DNA of 64,000 bases from an uncultured Dehalococcoidia bacterium. GTDB lineage: Bacteria > Chloroflexota > Dehalococcoidia > Lucifugimonadales > UBA3495. Within the stretch, counting starts at the first letter, position 1. Each line of letters starts with the position of its first letter. Positions 8,583 to 17,661 of this stretch are shown one piece after another. A model generated the notes under the pieces. It had not been told where the DNA came from, did not search any database, and saw only the letters and a list, made by a program, of their open reading frames with translations. The position numbers were made by a program, and so were the translations under genes. Location of the stretch: assembly GCA_958295765.1 (NCBI GenBank), contig CATQHB010000002.1, positions 2,778,091-2,842,090 of the forward strand, read 5' to 3'.

Positions 8583-9776
8583 ATGCTGGAATTAAGGACG
8601 GTAACCGCTGACGAGTTTGGTCAGTGGGTTCGGGTTGAGGCGCGGGCTTACGGCAACCGCTTGAACGTTGACCCGGAGGCGCTCCGGCCCCATTTCGACC
8701 TGGACCGTTCCATCGCGGTATTTGACCGGGGAAACATTGTCGGCGGCGCTCATTCCCACCGGCTGGAGATGTCCCTACCCGGAACTACGGCGGTCATCGC
8801 CGGGGTCGCCAACATCGCCGTCCAGCCCACCCACCGGCGGCGCGGGATAATGACCACGATGATGCAGCATCAGCTCAAGGACATTCACCGGCGGGGCGAA
8901 GCGCTGGCCGGGTTGTTCGCCTCGGAAAGCGTAATCTACGGCCGGTTCGGCTACGGCATCGGTTCCCTGCGGGAGGAATGGAGTATTGAGCGGGCGCACA
9001 ACGGCTACGCCCGGCCCTATGCGAGTCCCGCCGGCCAGTTCGAGTTTATCGACCCGGCCGACCTGATAAAGGAACTGCCTGAGGTTTTCCGCCGCAGCAC
9101 CCTGGAACGCCCCGGCGTGTTCCAGAAATCGCCCCACCTCTGGGAGCGGGAGGCCCAGGCGCCGGAACACCGGCAGGGCGGGCGGGGCGGCATTTTTTAC
9201 GTGGGCTACCGGGACGGCGGGCGAATGGAGGGCTATGCCAAGTACCGCATCAGCGGCGACACCGTTACGGTGAACGAGTTGATGGCCGCAACCAGGGAGG
9301 CCAATACGGCCTTGTGGCGGTTCTGCTTTGACACGGACCTAGTTACCCGCGCCGAGGCGGAACGGCGGCCGGTGGACGACCCTTTGCCCTGGCTGCTGGC
9401 CGATCCCCGGCAGTTGCAGCGGAAAACCCGGGATGGGCTATGGCTGCGTCTGGTGGATGTCAGCGCCGCGCTGGGTCTCCGGCATTACCCGGAAAGCGGC
9501 CGTCTGGCGCTGGAAGTGCGGGACGAAGTATGCCCCTGGAACGCGGGACGGTTCGAGTTGGAAGGTTCCCCGGAGGGGGCGGCCTGCCGGGCCACCAATG
9601 CGGTGCCGGACTTGGCAATCACCGTGGCCGCCTTAGCCACCACCTACTTGGGAGCCGCCAATTTCAGCGCCCTGGCCCGGGCCGGCCTGGTCGAAGAGCA
9701 TACCCCCGGCACCCTGCGGCGCGCCGACCGGATGTTCGCCGTCCAGCAACCGCCGTGGACACCCTGCGGGTTTTAG
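8583..9776 (+). CDS. Eis-like GNAT N-acetyltransferase
   Basis: About 397 residues from the ATG at 8583, which sits eight bases after GGGGGAG; a GTG at 8574 overlaps that site and is less likely. The N-terminal GNAT domain holds the acetyl-CoA loop in VQPTHRRRGIMTTMM (residues about 80-95). A central second GNAT-like region and a C-terminal SCP2-like domain (residues about 280-390) complete the Eis family layout and length. Eis proteins acetylate amines on aminoglycosides or proteins and assemble as hexamers. The native substrate is unknown. Isolated gene. Confidence 0.85.
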   Translation: MLELRTVTADEFGQWVRVEARAYGNRLNVDPEALRPHFDLDRSIAVFDRGNIVGGAHSHRLEMSLPGTTAVIAGVANIAVQPTHRRRGIMTTMMQHQLKDIHRRGEALAGLFASESVIYGRFGYGIGSLREEWSIERAHNGYARPYASPAGQFEFIDPADLIKELPEVFRRSTLERPGVFQKSPHLWEREAQAPEHRQGGRGGIFYVGYRDGGRMEGYAKYRISGDTVTVNELMAATREANTALWRFCFDTDLVTRAEAERRPVDDPLPWLLADPRQLQRKTRDGLWLRLVDVSAALGLRHYPESGRLALEVRDEVCPWNAGRFELEGSPEGAACRATNAVPDLAITVAALATTYLGAANFSALARAGLVEEHTPGTLRRADRMFAVQQPPWTPCGF

Positions 9777-9804
9777 CCGGCAATCCACGATTAACCCGCA
9801 CGAA

Positions 9805-10644
9805 TCAACCCGCCGGGACCCGAACCGGCGCATACAGCCAGCCCTCCAGCAGGATCGCCGGCTCGTAGCCCGGTTCCCCCGCAACCGGCGGCACGGCAAA
9901 ACGGGCTGGTTCTATCGCCCATAAAGCGGCGGTGATGGCGGCGACCACCGCATCCAGAGCGTCGTGGTTAGCCAGGCAAATCGCCCGCAGATCGTCCAGG
10001 TCAACGGCTACCGGCTCCGCCCGGCGCGGCAGTGCGTTCAGGATTTGCCGCCGCAACTCTCCGGCCTTTGCCCCATTCTTGTAGCCCTTGAACGGCAGCC
10101 CCAGGCGGCGCAACGCCGCGCCGGGCATCACTTCCAGCAGGGTAGCGGTTGGCCCCGGCCCCGGCCGGGAGGGAGTAGGCAGCGGCGGCACGGACACCGG
10201 GTTGACGGTAGGGCCGTTCCAGAGCCGGTGCAGCAGTTGCATCCCCCGAAAGGTCATCGGCACCATATTGGGGTTGGCCTGATGCAGGCAGGAATAGCTT
10301 TCCGGCGGGTCGCAAGCCCGTTTCAACTCGCCATATCGGGCCACAAACTCATCCCGCAAGGCAACAAAGTCGGGCAGCGCCAAACCCGCGGCGGCGGCCC
10401 ACAAATCGGGCATAGCAATGGCATCAGGCCGCCAGAATTGGCTGAACTCCCGGGGCGTAGCAAAGGGAAAATCCAGGGCAACCACCGCCGGGCCGTCAAG
10501 CTCCGCCAGGATGCCGGCCAGTTCACCCCGGCCCACCGGACGGCAGTATTCCAGAAAAAGGTCGTTGCCCTCCAGCAAACCCTCGGCCAGCCAGGTATTC
10601 CGGTCAAGGCGCGCCCCACTGAAATCCACGCCCATTATCCGCAT
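9805..10644 (-). CDS. DUF429 protein (predicted RNase H-fold nuclease)
   Basis: 279 residues from an ATG with GGGGAG eight bases upstream. The start MRIMGVDFSGAR gives the first acidic residue of an RNase H-like core (Asp5), with VVALDFPFATP (about residues 55-65) and a late LRAICLANHDALDAVVAAI helix supplying further acidic residues, as in DUF429 proteins. Members are thought to be nucleases but activity is unproven. It is convergent with the acetyltransferase (28-base gap). Confidence 0.7.
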   Translation of the reverse strand: MRIMGVDFSGARLDRNTWLAEGLLEGNDLFLEYCRPVGRGELAGILAELDGPAVVALDFPFATPREFSQFWRPDAIAMPDLWAAAAGLALPDFVALRDEFVARYGELKRACDPPESYSCLHQANPNMVPMTFRGMQLLHRLWNGPTVNPVSVPPLPTPSRPGPGPTATLLEVMPGAALRRLGLPFKGYKNGAKAGELRRQILNALPRRAEPVAVDLDDLRAICLANHDALDAVVAAITAALWAIEPARFAVPPVAGEPGYEPAILLEGWLYAPVRVPAG

Positions 10645-10667
10645 AACCACCGCTCCCCCGTTTAACT

Positions 10668-10745
10668 AACATGGATTAACAGGATATACAGGATAATTTT
10701 TTTATCCTGAATCCAAACATCCTGTATATCCTGTTAATCCATGTT
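10668..10745. repeat. Family D perfect 27-bp inverted repeat
   Basis: The left arm AACATGGATTAACAGGATAT (10668 on) is matched base for base over 27 positions by a right arm ending TCCTGTTAATCCATGTT at 10745, with a 24-base T-rich loop. It lies between divergent genes, so it cannot be a simple shared terminator. Three more copies occur in this window. Confidence 0.85.
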
Positions 10746-10825
10746 TCACTCCCCCTGCCTTGCCACCCCTTGCCGGGGATAGTATAGTCTTGACCATCCG
10801 GCAATCCAACTGAATGAGGAGCGAA

Positions 10826-11689
10826 ATGAATCTGACTGCACGACGGGAACGCTACCGAGCTATTCTGGCGGGAGACCGGTGTGTCCATCCGGCCTCGGTT
10901 TTCGACCCCATTTCGGCCCGGGCCGCCGAGGACTTGGGCTTTGAGGTGGGAATGTTCGCCGGTTCCATCGCGTCCGGCACGGTGCTGGGCGCGCCGGACC
11001 TGATTGTGCTGACCCTGACCGAGTTTGCCCAGCAGATTCACCGCATCTGCCGGGCCGGCGACCTGAGCCTGATGGTGGACGCCGACCACGGCTACGGCAA
11101 CGCCCTGAACGTCCGCCGCACGGTGGAGGAACTGGAAACCGCCGGCGTGTCCTGCCTGACCATTGAGGACACCCAACTCCCCCTGAGTTTCGGCGCCGCC
11201 GGCGAGGGCCAGCTTATTTCGGTCGAGGAGGGCGTGGGCAAGATGAAAGCCGCCCTGTCCGGCCGCCAGGATCCGGCGCTGGTTGTCGCCGGCCGCAGCA
11301 GCGCCCTGCGGGTGGGCGGCGTGGCCGAGGCCATCAAGCGGGCCAAAGCCTATGAGGCCGCCGGGGTGGATGCGATGTTTCTGGCCGGCGCCCAGACCCG
11401 GGCCGAGGTGGAGGAGGTCAGCGCCGAGGTGAACATCCCGCTGCTGCTGGGCGGCGCCGGCGGCGAACTGGCCGACCTGGACTTCCTGAGCGGGGCCGGC
11501 GTCCGGGTCGCCCTGCAAGGCCACCTCCCCTTTGCGGCGGCGGTAAAGGCCGCCTACGACACCCTCAAGGCCCTGCGGGAGGGCGTGGCCCCGGCCGACC
11601 TGTCCAACCAGTTGGCCCCGCCGGAACTGATGGGCCAGCTAACCCGCCGGGGCAATTATGACGGGTGGGTGAAGGAGTGGTTGGGGTAG
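10826..11689 (+). CDS. Isocitrate lyase/PEP mutase-family enzyme, oxaloacetate decarboxylase-like
   Basis: 287 residues, starting at the ATG preceded by GAGGAG. The TIM barrel has DADHGYGNALNVRRTVEEL (metal-binding acidic residues after strand 3) and TIEDTQLPLSFG, where isocitrate lyases and methylisocitrate lyases have a KKCGH cysteine loop. Lack of that cysteine with the IEDT-LP form points to the oxaloacetate decarboxylase/hydroxymutase branch. The expected reaction is Mg-dependent decarboxylation of oxaloacetate or a related 2-oxo acid. It ends 5 bases from the convergent 1028-residue gene. Confidence 0.85.
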   Translation: MNLTARRERYRAILAGDRCVHPASVFDPISARAAEDLGFEVGMFAGSIASGTVLGAPDLIVLTLTEFAQQIHRICRAGDLSLMVDADHGYGNALNVRRTVEELETAGVSCLTIEDTQLPLSFGAAGEGQLISVEEGVGKMKAALSGRQDPALVVAGRSSALRVGGVAEAIKRAKAYEAAGVDAMFLAGAQTRAEVEEVSAEVNIPLLLGGAGGELADLDFLSGAGVRVALQGHLPFAAAVKAAYDTLKALREGVAPADLSNQLAPPELMGQLTRRGNYDGWVKEWLG

Positions 11690-11694
11690 GGGGG

Positions 11695-14600
11695 CTACTC
11701 AGCTACTTCAAGCCAACCTTTGTCGAAGGTGAAGGTCTGCGCTTTGCCGGCCGGGTCTTTAATTCGGATCAGCCGGCTTTGCGTCGGGTTGCCTGCATTT
11801 TCCACAACGTAAAGCCAGCAGGAATTTCCCTTTCTCTGGGCAAACTCGAACTGGGTTTTGGACAAGGTTGCCGGACGGTTGTCGAATGTGCCAGACATAG
11901 CCTTGACTTCAACCCATCGAACCGGGTTGCCATCCGGCCCCATCTCTTGCAGGTCGAACCCGGCATTGTTTGGGGGAGTTCTTTGTAGAGCGGGTTCCTT
12001 TGAGCGGATAAATTTAATCGCCTGTTCTTCCAAGTCCATTCGTTGTTCGTGGGAAAGCCCTTCCGTGTTTTTATCAGAGTCGTCGGGACTGGTTTTAACG
12101 TAGGATATGAACTCACGCGGCGCGCTTGGTTGGCGGGCCGTGCTACCTCCGGGACTGGTGGTAGTTTGGGTTTGACTGACGCCGTTTGTTCCTGCTGGTC
12201 GTGGGGACACGGCGTTGTCGGGGATACCAACAGGTAAAATAGTGGGTACTGTTTTGGGTTCCTCTATATCGGTAACAATAGAGTCGGACTCATCATCGTC
12301 TCCAAGCAGTTCTCTCAGCTTGGCTTCGCTGATGCCGCGTTTCCTCACAAGATCCAACAGGCCGGGTTCAATGCCCGCTTCTTTGGCAAGTTGGTCAATA
12401 ATCGCAGGCTTGAAAAGGATTTTCGCTTCCAGGGCCGGATCTTGTTCCCAACCGGTATCCTGGAAAACCACGTAACCCGGCGTCTGAAGTGTACCGTCCT
12501 TATCGGGAACCCAAGCGGCATTGTTTAGAGCTTTAACCGAACGTGCCGAGAATTCTTCGCTTCGTTCTCCACGATAGCGCCAACTGTATTGACCATAAAA
12601 TGCAGAACGGCCCCCGTGTTGTTGGACATCACGCAGTGCTTGCCATAGCAGTTTGGCACGATTAGATGCCTGGTCAATTGGCAAACTTGCTATTACTGTA
12701 AGAAGGGCGTCTAAACCTCTGAGGGTATAATCTTTCACCGACGGCATACGCCCCAATCGGGTTGCTAATTCTCGCTCATCTTCAGTTGTGAGAGCGGGTT
12801 CTACTGGAATTGGAACTAGATGCTCAGAGATCCCTACCGCCCGGATAAGGTTGCGAATTTGCTCGCCCCGAAAGTATCTCCTGGAATCATCCACCATCAA
12901 GACGCCCGGGACACCATCGAAAAGGTCTTTCAGCCTGTCAGTAGCAGCATAGGCATCCCAGGGCCTGACGAATTTACTGACCCTACTAAAGGTGTCCACC
13001 GCAACGATAAACTTAGCCTCTCGCAGGTGAGTCAACAAATTACCACGTTGAGCGTTAGAGTCGGTGGCAAAAGCAGTAAGTATCTGCTCAATGTCAGACC
13101 GATATTCCAGATCAGGAACATCAACAGTATCTTTGCGGTATTTTGGGAGAATGTGGGCGATGACATCATCCACCGGGTCAGGCAGACGAAGGTTTAATGC
13201 TTCGAGAAACGCCAGGGCACTGGAGGATTGACACACGCTGCGCCTTACTGTGGGGAATCCTGTCGGGCTAACTCCGGGTAGATATGCTTGAGGCTTTTCG
13301 TCCTTGTAGGCGACCGTATGGGAACCATCCTCTAACCGCACCAGAGGTATGGTAGTAATCAATCGCCGGATTTCTTGCCCTCTCTGTCCATTTAAGAACG
13401 TATAGAGACGCTCAATCCACTCGTCGGGCTGTGCCTCCAGAAACTCCGGAGAGAGCCGGCGAATAAAACCCTCAGAGTTGACATCACCAACGTCAAGCTC
13501 CGCATTAAGGTATCGGTAAAGGTCAGGTGTAAGATTAGGCGTGATTTCATCGCTTAGCCAAGCCGGAGCGTCATCGTCAGGGAACAAGTCAGCTAGCTGC
13601 TGGGGACTTATCAATTCCCGTAGTTCCCGGCTTCCGGCCAATTTGGCGTTCTGACCGGAAATATATCCGCCACCATAAGCTGGAAGCAGCGGTTCAGTTA
13701 GCAATACTTTTTTAGCCTCTTGAAACAGCAGTGCAAACCGGCTACCTGAACAGAACCAACTTGCTGACAAGGGTAAGCACTCGATAGCGGATACACTGAG
13801 CAAGCCCAGTTCGCGCAATCCTTTCAGGGCCTCCACCAACAGAATCGCGGTTTCCCGTACCAGATGCCGGTTCCAAACATCATTTTCCGGCACGTTGTCC
13901 CGGCTCGGGGTAGTGCGATATGGCCCTTGTACCAGAAAGCCGAGGCGAGTCGGTAGAACAGTCGGAAAGAAGGCCACTAATGGAAAGTCTGTTACGCTCT
14001 TCACTGACGCGATTTTACCGTCAGTGAGGTCTGTGTTCAGGGCAAAGGCGACTTCAACGTAGCCCACACTTTCGCCCTCATTGAAAACCTCACGAGAAAA
14101 TACGAGCCAATCTTCATAGATACCATCTTGTCCGGCAATCTGGACTTTCCGAGCGCCGTTGACCGCGGTATCAACGCTACTGCGGATGTAATGCCCGGCA
14201 GGGGTGTCGTCCACCGACCATACTATTTCCTTAATTTCCTGTAGGAAAAGCAAGGTGCTCGGCCCAAGACGTTTCAACCCCTCAAGAACGTCTTCCTTTG
14301 TGGAAGGTTCCGAGTCTCGGAATGGGATACAGATCTGTGTCTCCCCATGTAACAGACTTTCAGCCTCCACAGAACGAGGCCAGACATAGGAATCAATGGC
14401 AAAATGCTCTTCGCCGGAGTGAATTTCCGGCTTGTCGGTGAAGGCATATACCGACTTGAAACCAATCCCAAACCTGCCTATGTCGGTCAATTTCTTTGAG
14501 CTTTCTCCAATACCACAAACTCCTTGTACGTCTTTTTCGTCAAAAGGTTTACCGTGGTGGGAGATTGTAAGACCTTTAGAATTCAAGGCAAATTTTATTG

Positions 14601-14781
14601 TGCGTTGCCCGCCCCATTCACTACGCTTTTTGAGCGCATCCTCAGTGTTTTGCAAGATCTCATAAATGAAATGTGTTCGGTCTGCGTAACGGTCGGCCAG
14701 AAGCATCGGCCCAATTCGCGTTATATCGGTGCCGTATTTACGCAGATTTTCTGCTCGGATTGCATCGTAGTTTACTGGCAT
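11695..14781 (-). CDS. HSP90-like ATPase with C-terminal DUF3883 nuclease-like domain (defence candidate)
   Basis: 1028 residues. The N-terminus is a GHKL/sacsin-type ATP-binding fold: N-box EILQNTEDA (41-49), G1 GIGESSKK (90-97) and G2 IGRFGIGFKSVYAF (101-114). A long central region (about 230-850) has no motif I recognise. A serine/threonine/proline linker (about 855-900) leads to a DUF3883 domain near residues 925-1015, where NAGFDL followed by WVEVKA and TKTQFEFAQ-like helices gives a D...ExK arrangement as in PD-(D/E)xK/Mrr-like nucleases. Similar architectures occur in defence islands. Codon use is less GC-biased than in neighbours, suggesting transfer. It stands alone: no methylase or partner is adjacent. 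Confidence 0.8.
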   Translation of the reverse strand: MPVNYDAIRAENLRKYGTDITRIGPMLLADRYADRTHFIYEILQNTEDALKKRSEWGGQRTIKFALNSKGLTISHHGKPFDEKDVQGVCGIGESSKKLTDIGRFGIGFKSVYAFTDKPEIHSGEEHFAIDSYVWPRSVEAESLLHGETQICIPFRDSEPSTKEDVLEGLKRLGPSTLLFLQEIKEIVWSVDDTPAGHYIRSSVDTAVNGARKVQIAGQDGIYEDWLVFSREVFNEGESVGYVEVAFALNTDLTDGKIASVKSVTDFPLVAFFPTVLPTRLGFLVQGPYRTTPSRDNVPENDVWNRHLVRETAILLVEALKGLRELGLLSVSAIECLPLSASWFCSGSRFALLFQEAKKVLLTEPLLPAYGGGYISGQNAKLAGSRELRELISPQQLADLFPDDDAPAWLSDEITPNLTPDLYRYLNAELDVGDVNSEGFIRRLSPEFLEAQPDEWIERLYTFLNGQRGQEIRRLITTIPLVRLEDGSHTVAYKDEKPQAYLPGVSPTGFPTVRRSVCQSSSALAFLEALNLRLPDPVDDVIAHILPKYRKDTVDVPDLEYRSDIEQILTAFATDSNAQRGNLLTHLREAKFIVAVDTFSRVSKFVRPWDAYAATDRLKDLFDGVPGVLMVDDSRRYFRGEQIRNLIRAVGISEHLVPIPVEPALTTEDERELATRLGRMPSVKDYTLRGLDALLTVIASLPIDQASNRAKLLWQALRDVQQHGGRSAFYGQYSWRYRGERSEEFSARSVKALNNAAWVPDKDGTLQTPGYVVFQDTGWEQDPALEAKILFKPAIIDQLAKEAGIEPGLLDLVRKRGISEAKLRELLGDDDESDSIVTDIEEPKTVPTILPVGIPDNAVSPRPAGTNGVSQTQTTTSPGGSTARQPSAPREFISYVKTSPDDSDKNTEGLSHEQRMDLEEQAIKFIRSKEPALQRTPPNNAGFDLQEMGPDGNPVRWVEVKAMSGTFDNRPATLSKTQFEFAQRKGNSCWLYVVENAGNPTQSRLIRIKDPAGKAQTFTFDKGWLEVAE

Positions 14782-14857
14782 AGACCGCTTTCCTCGCTTT
14801 CCGACAACAGGTTATAATGACATAATATCACAATCATTAAACAAGGAGGCCCAACCC

Positions 14858-15250
14858 ATGAACTTCACCCAAAACCACCTTCACTTCCGCAGCGCGGACC
14901 CGGACGCCGCCGCCCAGTTTTATTGCGACAACTTTGGCGCTGTCATTGCCTCGGAGCGGCCTTTGTCCACCACCAAGTCCATTACCCTGGAGCTGAACGG
15001 CCAGACCTTGATGACCATTTCGGGGCGGGCCGAGGGGGAAAACCCGGTGCCCGGCTCTACCGAACCCCGCTATGGCCTGGACCATTTCGGGTTTGAGGTG
15101 GACGATATGGAGGCCGCCGCCGCCCGGTTCCGGGCCAACGGCGTTCACCTGATTTGCGAACCCTGGACGATGCCCTCCGGCTCCACCGTGGCCTTTATCG
15201 AAGCCCCGGACCAGGTGAGCGTGGAGATAATCCAGCGGCCCAGTAGCTAA
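14858..15250 (+). CDS. VOC/glyoxalase-fold protein
   Basis: 130 residues, ATG with AAGGAGG upstream. Two beta-alpha-beta-beta-beta modules are visible: HLHFRSADPDAAAQFYCDNF in the first and YGLDHFGFEVDDMEAAAARF in the second, with metal-type positions His8/His10, His74 region and a terminal VEII glutamate. The vicinal oxygen chelate family includes glyoxalases, dioxygenases and resistance proteins, and the substrate cannot be inferred. It is transcribed divergently from the defence candidate, 76 bases away. Confidence 0.85.
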   Translation: MNFTQNHLHFRSADPDAAAQFYCDNFGAVIASERPLSTTKSITLELNGQTLMTISGRAEGENPVPGSTEPRYGLDHFGFEVDDMEAAAARFRANGVHLICEPWTMPSGSTVAFIEAPDQVSVEIIQRPSS

Positions 15251-15279
15251 TCCCCGGCGATTCCAGGCACAATGTAAAA

Positions 15280-15302
15280 GGGGCGGGTTACCAACCCGCC
15301 CC
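15280..15302. terminator. Family C-type palindrome, possible bidirectional terminator
   Basis: GGGGCGGGTT-ACC-AACCCGCCCC forms a 10-bp GC-rich hairpin between convergent genes (VOC ending 15250, GlcG-like ending 15361). AAAAG precedes it on the top strand. It matches only the inner arm of the family C elements. Confidence 0.5.
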
Positions 15303-15360
15303 GGCATCCGCAGCCATTCGGCGACCCTATCCGGGGGCAATCCCCGGTGCCGCGCCGGCC

Positions 15361-15774
15361 CTACAGCCCCATGGCCTCCAGGCCTACCCGGGACAGGTCT
15401 TCGTCGGACTGGCCGCTGGGGTAGCCGCCCACGCCGATGCCGCCCAGGATGACGCCGTCCTGCATTATCACCAGCCCGCCCTGGCCGTGTGTCAGGTTGG
15501 GGTCGCCCAGTTCGCTGATGCTGCGGCCCTGGCCGTGCAGCCGCTCGGCGTGGGCGCCGGTGTTCAGGCCCATTATGGCGGCGGTGTAAGCCTTGCGCAG
15601 CGCGTGGCGGCGGCTGAACATCCGCAGGTTGTCCATCTTGGCGTAAGCCTCCAGGTTGCCGGTGGCGTCCACAATCGCCATTGCCACCGGAGCGTCAGGC
15701 GTTTCCTGCGCCTTCGCCATCATCGCCTGCATCGCCGCTTGTACCTGTTCCAACTTCAAAGCCGGTTCCGGCAT
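15361..15774 (-). CDS. GlcG/HbpS-family protein
   Basis: 137 residues from the ATG preceded by AGGAGG; a TTG further upstream overlaps that site. PVAMAIVDATGNLEAYAKMD, SRRHALRKAYTAA and the glycine-rich GGLVIMQDGVILGGIGVGG are the GlcG/HbpS (DUF336) fold signatures. Members bind haem or cobalamin-like ligands or act as accessory proteins in glycolate and propanediol pathways. It lies 45 bases downstream of the HpcH/HpaI aldolase on the same strand, so a two-gene operon is likely. Confidence 0.88.
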   Translation of the reverse strand: MPEPALKLEQVQAAMQAMMAKAQETPDAPVAMAIVDATGNLEAYAKMDNLRMFSRRHALRKAYTAAIMGLNTGAHAERLHGQGRSISELGDPNLTHGQGGLVIMQDGVILGGIGVGGYPSGQSDEDLSRVGLEAMGL

Positions 15775-15819
15775 AATTCTGCCTCCTGTCAAGTTTTTCT
15801 GTGCTGTTGGTTTGCCCCG

Positions 15820-16596
15820 CTAACCCGCCTGCAACGCCGCATCCACCCGCTTGCGGAAATCCTCGGCGGCCAGCCGCATCAAGCCTTGCGATGAGACGGT
15901 GACGAAGTTGGCGCCCAGCTTGATGAACTCGGCGATGCCGGCCGCGTCGGCCGGGTTGTTGCCCCCGACGCCTACGCTCTTGCCGGCGGCCCGAACCCGG
16001 GGAATCACCTCGCCCATAACCTGCCGCACTTCGGCTTGGGGCGGGAATCCCATGCTCTGGCCCAGGTCGGAGGCGGCGACGTGCAGCACGTCCGCGCCCG
16101 GCACCGCCAGAATCTGGTCCAGGTTCTGCACCGCCTCTACTTCCTCGACCATCGGAATGACCAGCACGTTGGCGTTGACCCAGGTGGTGGATTCGTCCCG
16201 GGTAACGCCGATGCCGTAGTCGTGGGCGCGACCGCCGCCCATTCCCCGGTGGCCGTCGGGGTAGTAGCGGGCGGCCCGGGCCACGCCGGCGGCCTCCTCA
16301 GCGGTGTTGATGTGGGGGACGATAATCCCTTGCAGCCCCCGGTCGAGGAAGCGCAGTATGGTGGATTCGGTGTGGTCGGGGATGCGGGCAATGGGGGTGA
16401 TGCCGAAGGATTCGGCGGCCCGTACCATGTGTTCCACCTGGTCCAGGTTCATCGGGCCGTGTTCGCAGTCAATCATCACGAAGTCGAACCCGACGGCCCC
16501 GAAAATCTCCACCAAGTCCGGCGAGTAGCGGGTGATGATGGCCCCAAAGACCACCTCGCCCCCGGCCAGCTTGGCCTTGGTCGTATTAGTTCGCAT
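15820..16596 (-). CDS. HpcH/HpaI-family class II aldolase
   Basis: 258 residues with GGGAGG upstream of ATG. It shows the pyruvate-aldolase TIM barrel: FDFVMIDCEHGPMNLDQ (DxEH metal/substrate segment near residues 38-54), RIPDHTESTILRFLDRGLQG (catalytic Arg region), IVPHINTAEEA and the RRGMGGGRA-type glycine loop. These enzymes cleave 2-oxo-3-deoxy or 4-hydroxy-2-oxo acids to pyruvate and an aldehyde using a divalent metal. It is first gene of a probable operon with the GlcG-like protein. Confidence 0.92.
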   Translation of the reverse strand: MRTNTTKAKLAGGEVVFGAIITRYSPDLVEIFGAVGFDFVMIDCEHGPMNLDQVEHMVRAAESFGITPIARIPDHTESTILRFLDRGLQGIIVPHINTAEEAAGVARAARYYPDGHRGMGGGRAHDYGIGVTRDESTTWVNANVLVIPMVEEVEAVQNLDQILAVPGADVLHVAASDLGQSMGFPPQAEVRQVMGEVIPRVRAAGKSVGVGGNNPADAAGIAEFIKLGANFVTVSSQGLMRLAAEDFRKRVDAALQAG

Positions 16597-16723
16597 AGTC
16601 CTGCCTCCCTTTGCTGCGGGTTAGCTCCGCCGATTATATGGCCCCCAGGCAAGGCTGACAATGGGGCAGTGGGCCGGCCCGGATAACTTAACCTGGCGCA
16701 ATCCTGCCTTAACCAAGTCAACC

Positions 16724-16915
16724 ACCGCATAAACCCGTCGTTCCGGCGAAAGCCGGAATCCAGAACCCTCGGTAGCCGGCCCGTTCTTTTCCGGGGATTT
16801 CCTGGATTCCGGCTTTCGCCGGAACGACGGTTGATAAAACGACGGCTGATAATGAACGACGGTTGATAATGACGGTTGATTAGGTTGCCCCGGTAAGACG
16901 TGATTGCCCCGATAA
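16724..16915. repeat. Family B composite palindrome
   Basis: Inner arms CGTTCCGGCGAAAGCCGGAA (16738 on) and TTCCGGCTTTCGCCGGAACG (to about 16828), then a tail of repeated ACGGTTGATAA units and the terminal form GGTAAGACGTGATTGCCCC. It fills the gap between the aldolase and the cupin gene. Confidence 0.85.
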
Positions 16916-16998
16916 CCCAACCTCGCTACCTGCCGACCGCCGGATTTTGTGTTAGTATAGGTCAAGCAAGCAAGGCAGCCAGCAAGGAGAGAACCCAA

Positions 16999-17340
16999 AT
17001 GCAGATAGTACGAGTTTATTCCGGGGATGACGGGGAATCCCATTTTGAGGACTTGACCTCGGACCAGTTTGCCGAGTTGGTCAACCGGGTCGGCCCCGGC
17101 GACATTACCATCAACCGCCGCACCTCGCCCAGCTTTTCCGACTATCATACGGCGCCCCGGCGGCAATATGTGATTAACCTGGCCGGGACGGCCGAGTTTG
17201 AGACCGCCGACGGCAGCGTGCGCCGTCTCTACCCCGGGGACGTGCTGGTGGCCGAGGACTTGACCGGCCACGGCCACATTGCGCGCAACATCGGCGACGA
17301 GTTCCGGGTGTCCCTGGCCGTCCCCCTGGCCGAAGCGTAA
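16999..17340 (+). CDS. Small cupin-domain protein
   Basis: 113 residues, ATG with AAGGAG upstream. Single cupin: RRQYVINLAGTAEFETADG (motif 1 region without the usual HxH pair) and RRLYPGDVLVAEDLTGHGHIARN (motif 2, PGD with GHGH). Loss of the first histidines suggests altered metal binding. Function unknown. First of three co-directional small genes (gaps 22 and 35 bases). Confidence 0.75.
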   Translation: MQIVRVYSGDDGESHFEDLTSDQFAELVNRVGPGDITINRRTSPSFSDYHTAPRRQYVINLAGTAEFETADGSVRRLYPGDVLVAEDLTGHGHIARNIGDEFRVSLAVPLAEA

Positions 17341-17362
17341 GCAGTTTCAGGAGACCGGCCTA

Positions 17363-17626
17363 ATGGAAAACGAAGAGTTGCTCCGGCGGATTCGGGACAA
17401 GATTGAGCGGCTGACCCAACGCCCGATCGATTTGCGGATTGACCACGAGGACGCCAATCAGTTGCAGATCGAGTTGGAACCGGAAGTGCCCCGGGTGGTG
17501 CTGGGCGCCAACATTTACAAGTATTCCGGCTTTGCCCGGATGTGCGTCGAATACTCGGTAGCCTCGATTCGGGAGCAGCGCAACATTGACGCCCAGGAGT
17601 TTCACCGGCTCCTGGCCCGCAACTGA
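17363..17626 (+). CDS. Conserved-looking small protein, 87 aa
   Basis: Starts at an ATG ten bases after AGGAG. The sequence (MENEELLRRIRDKIERLTQR..., then IELEPEVPRVVLGANIYKYS) is soluble, charged and regularly amphipathic, and looks like a genuine protein. I cannot name the family. Position between the cupin and membrane genes suggests co-transcription. Confidence 0.6.
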   Translation: MENEELLRRIRDKIERLTQRPIDLRIDHEDANQLQIELEPEVPRVVLGANIYKYSGFARMCVEYSVASIREQRNIDAQEFHRLLARN

Positions 17627-17661
17627 CCGGGCGGGCCGGCCGGGGCAAGACGCGACAAGCA

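Noticed and set aside
10668-10745. Family D hairpin as a terminator
   Set aside because: Flanking genes diverge here, so neither ends at this site, although other copies could act as terminators.
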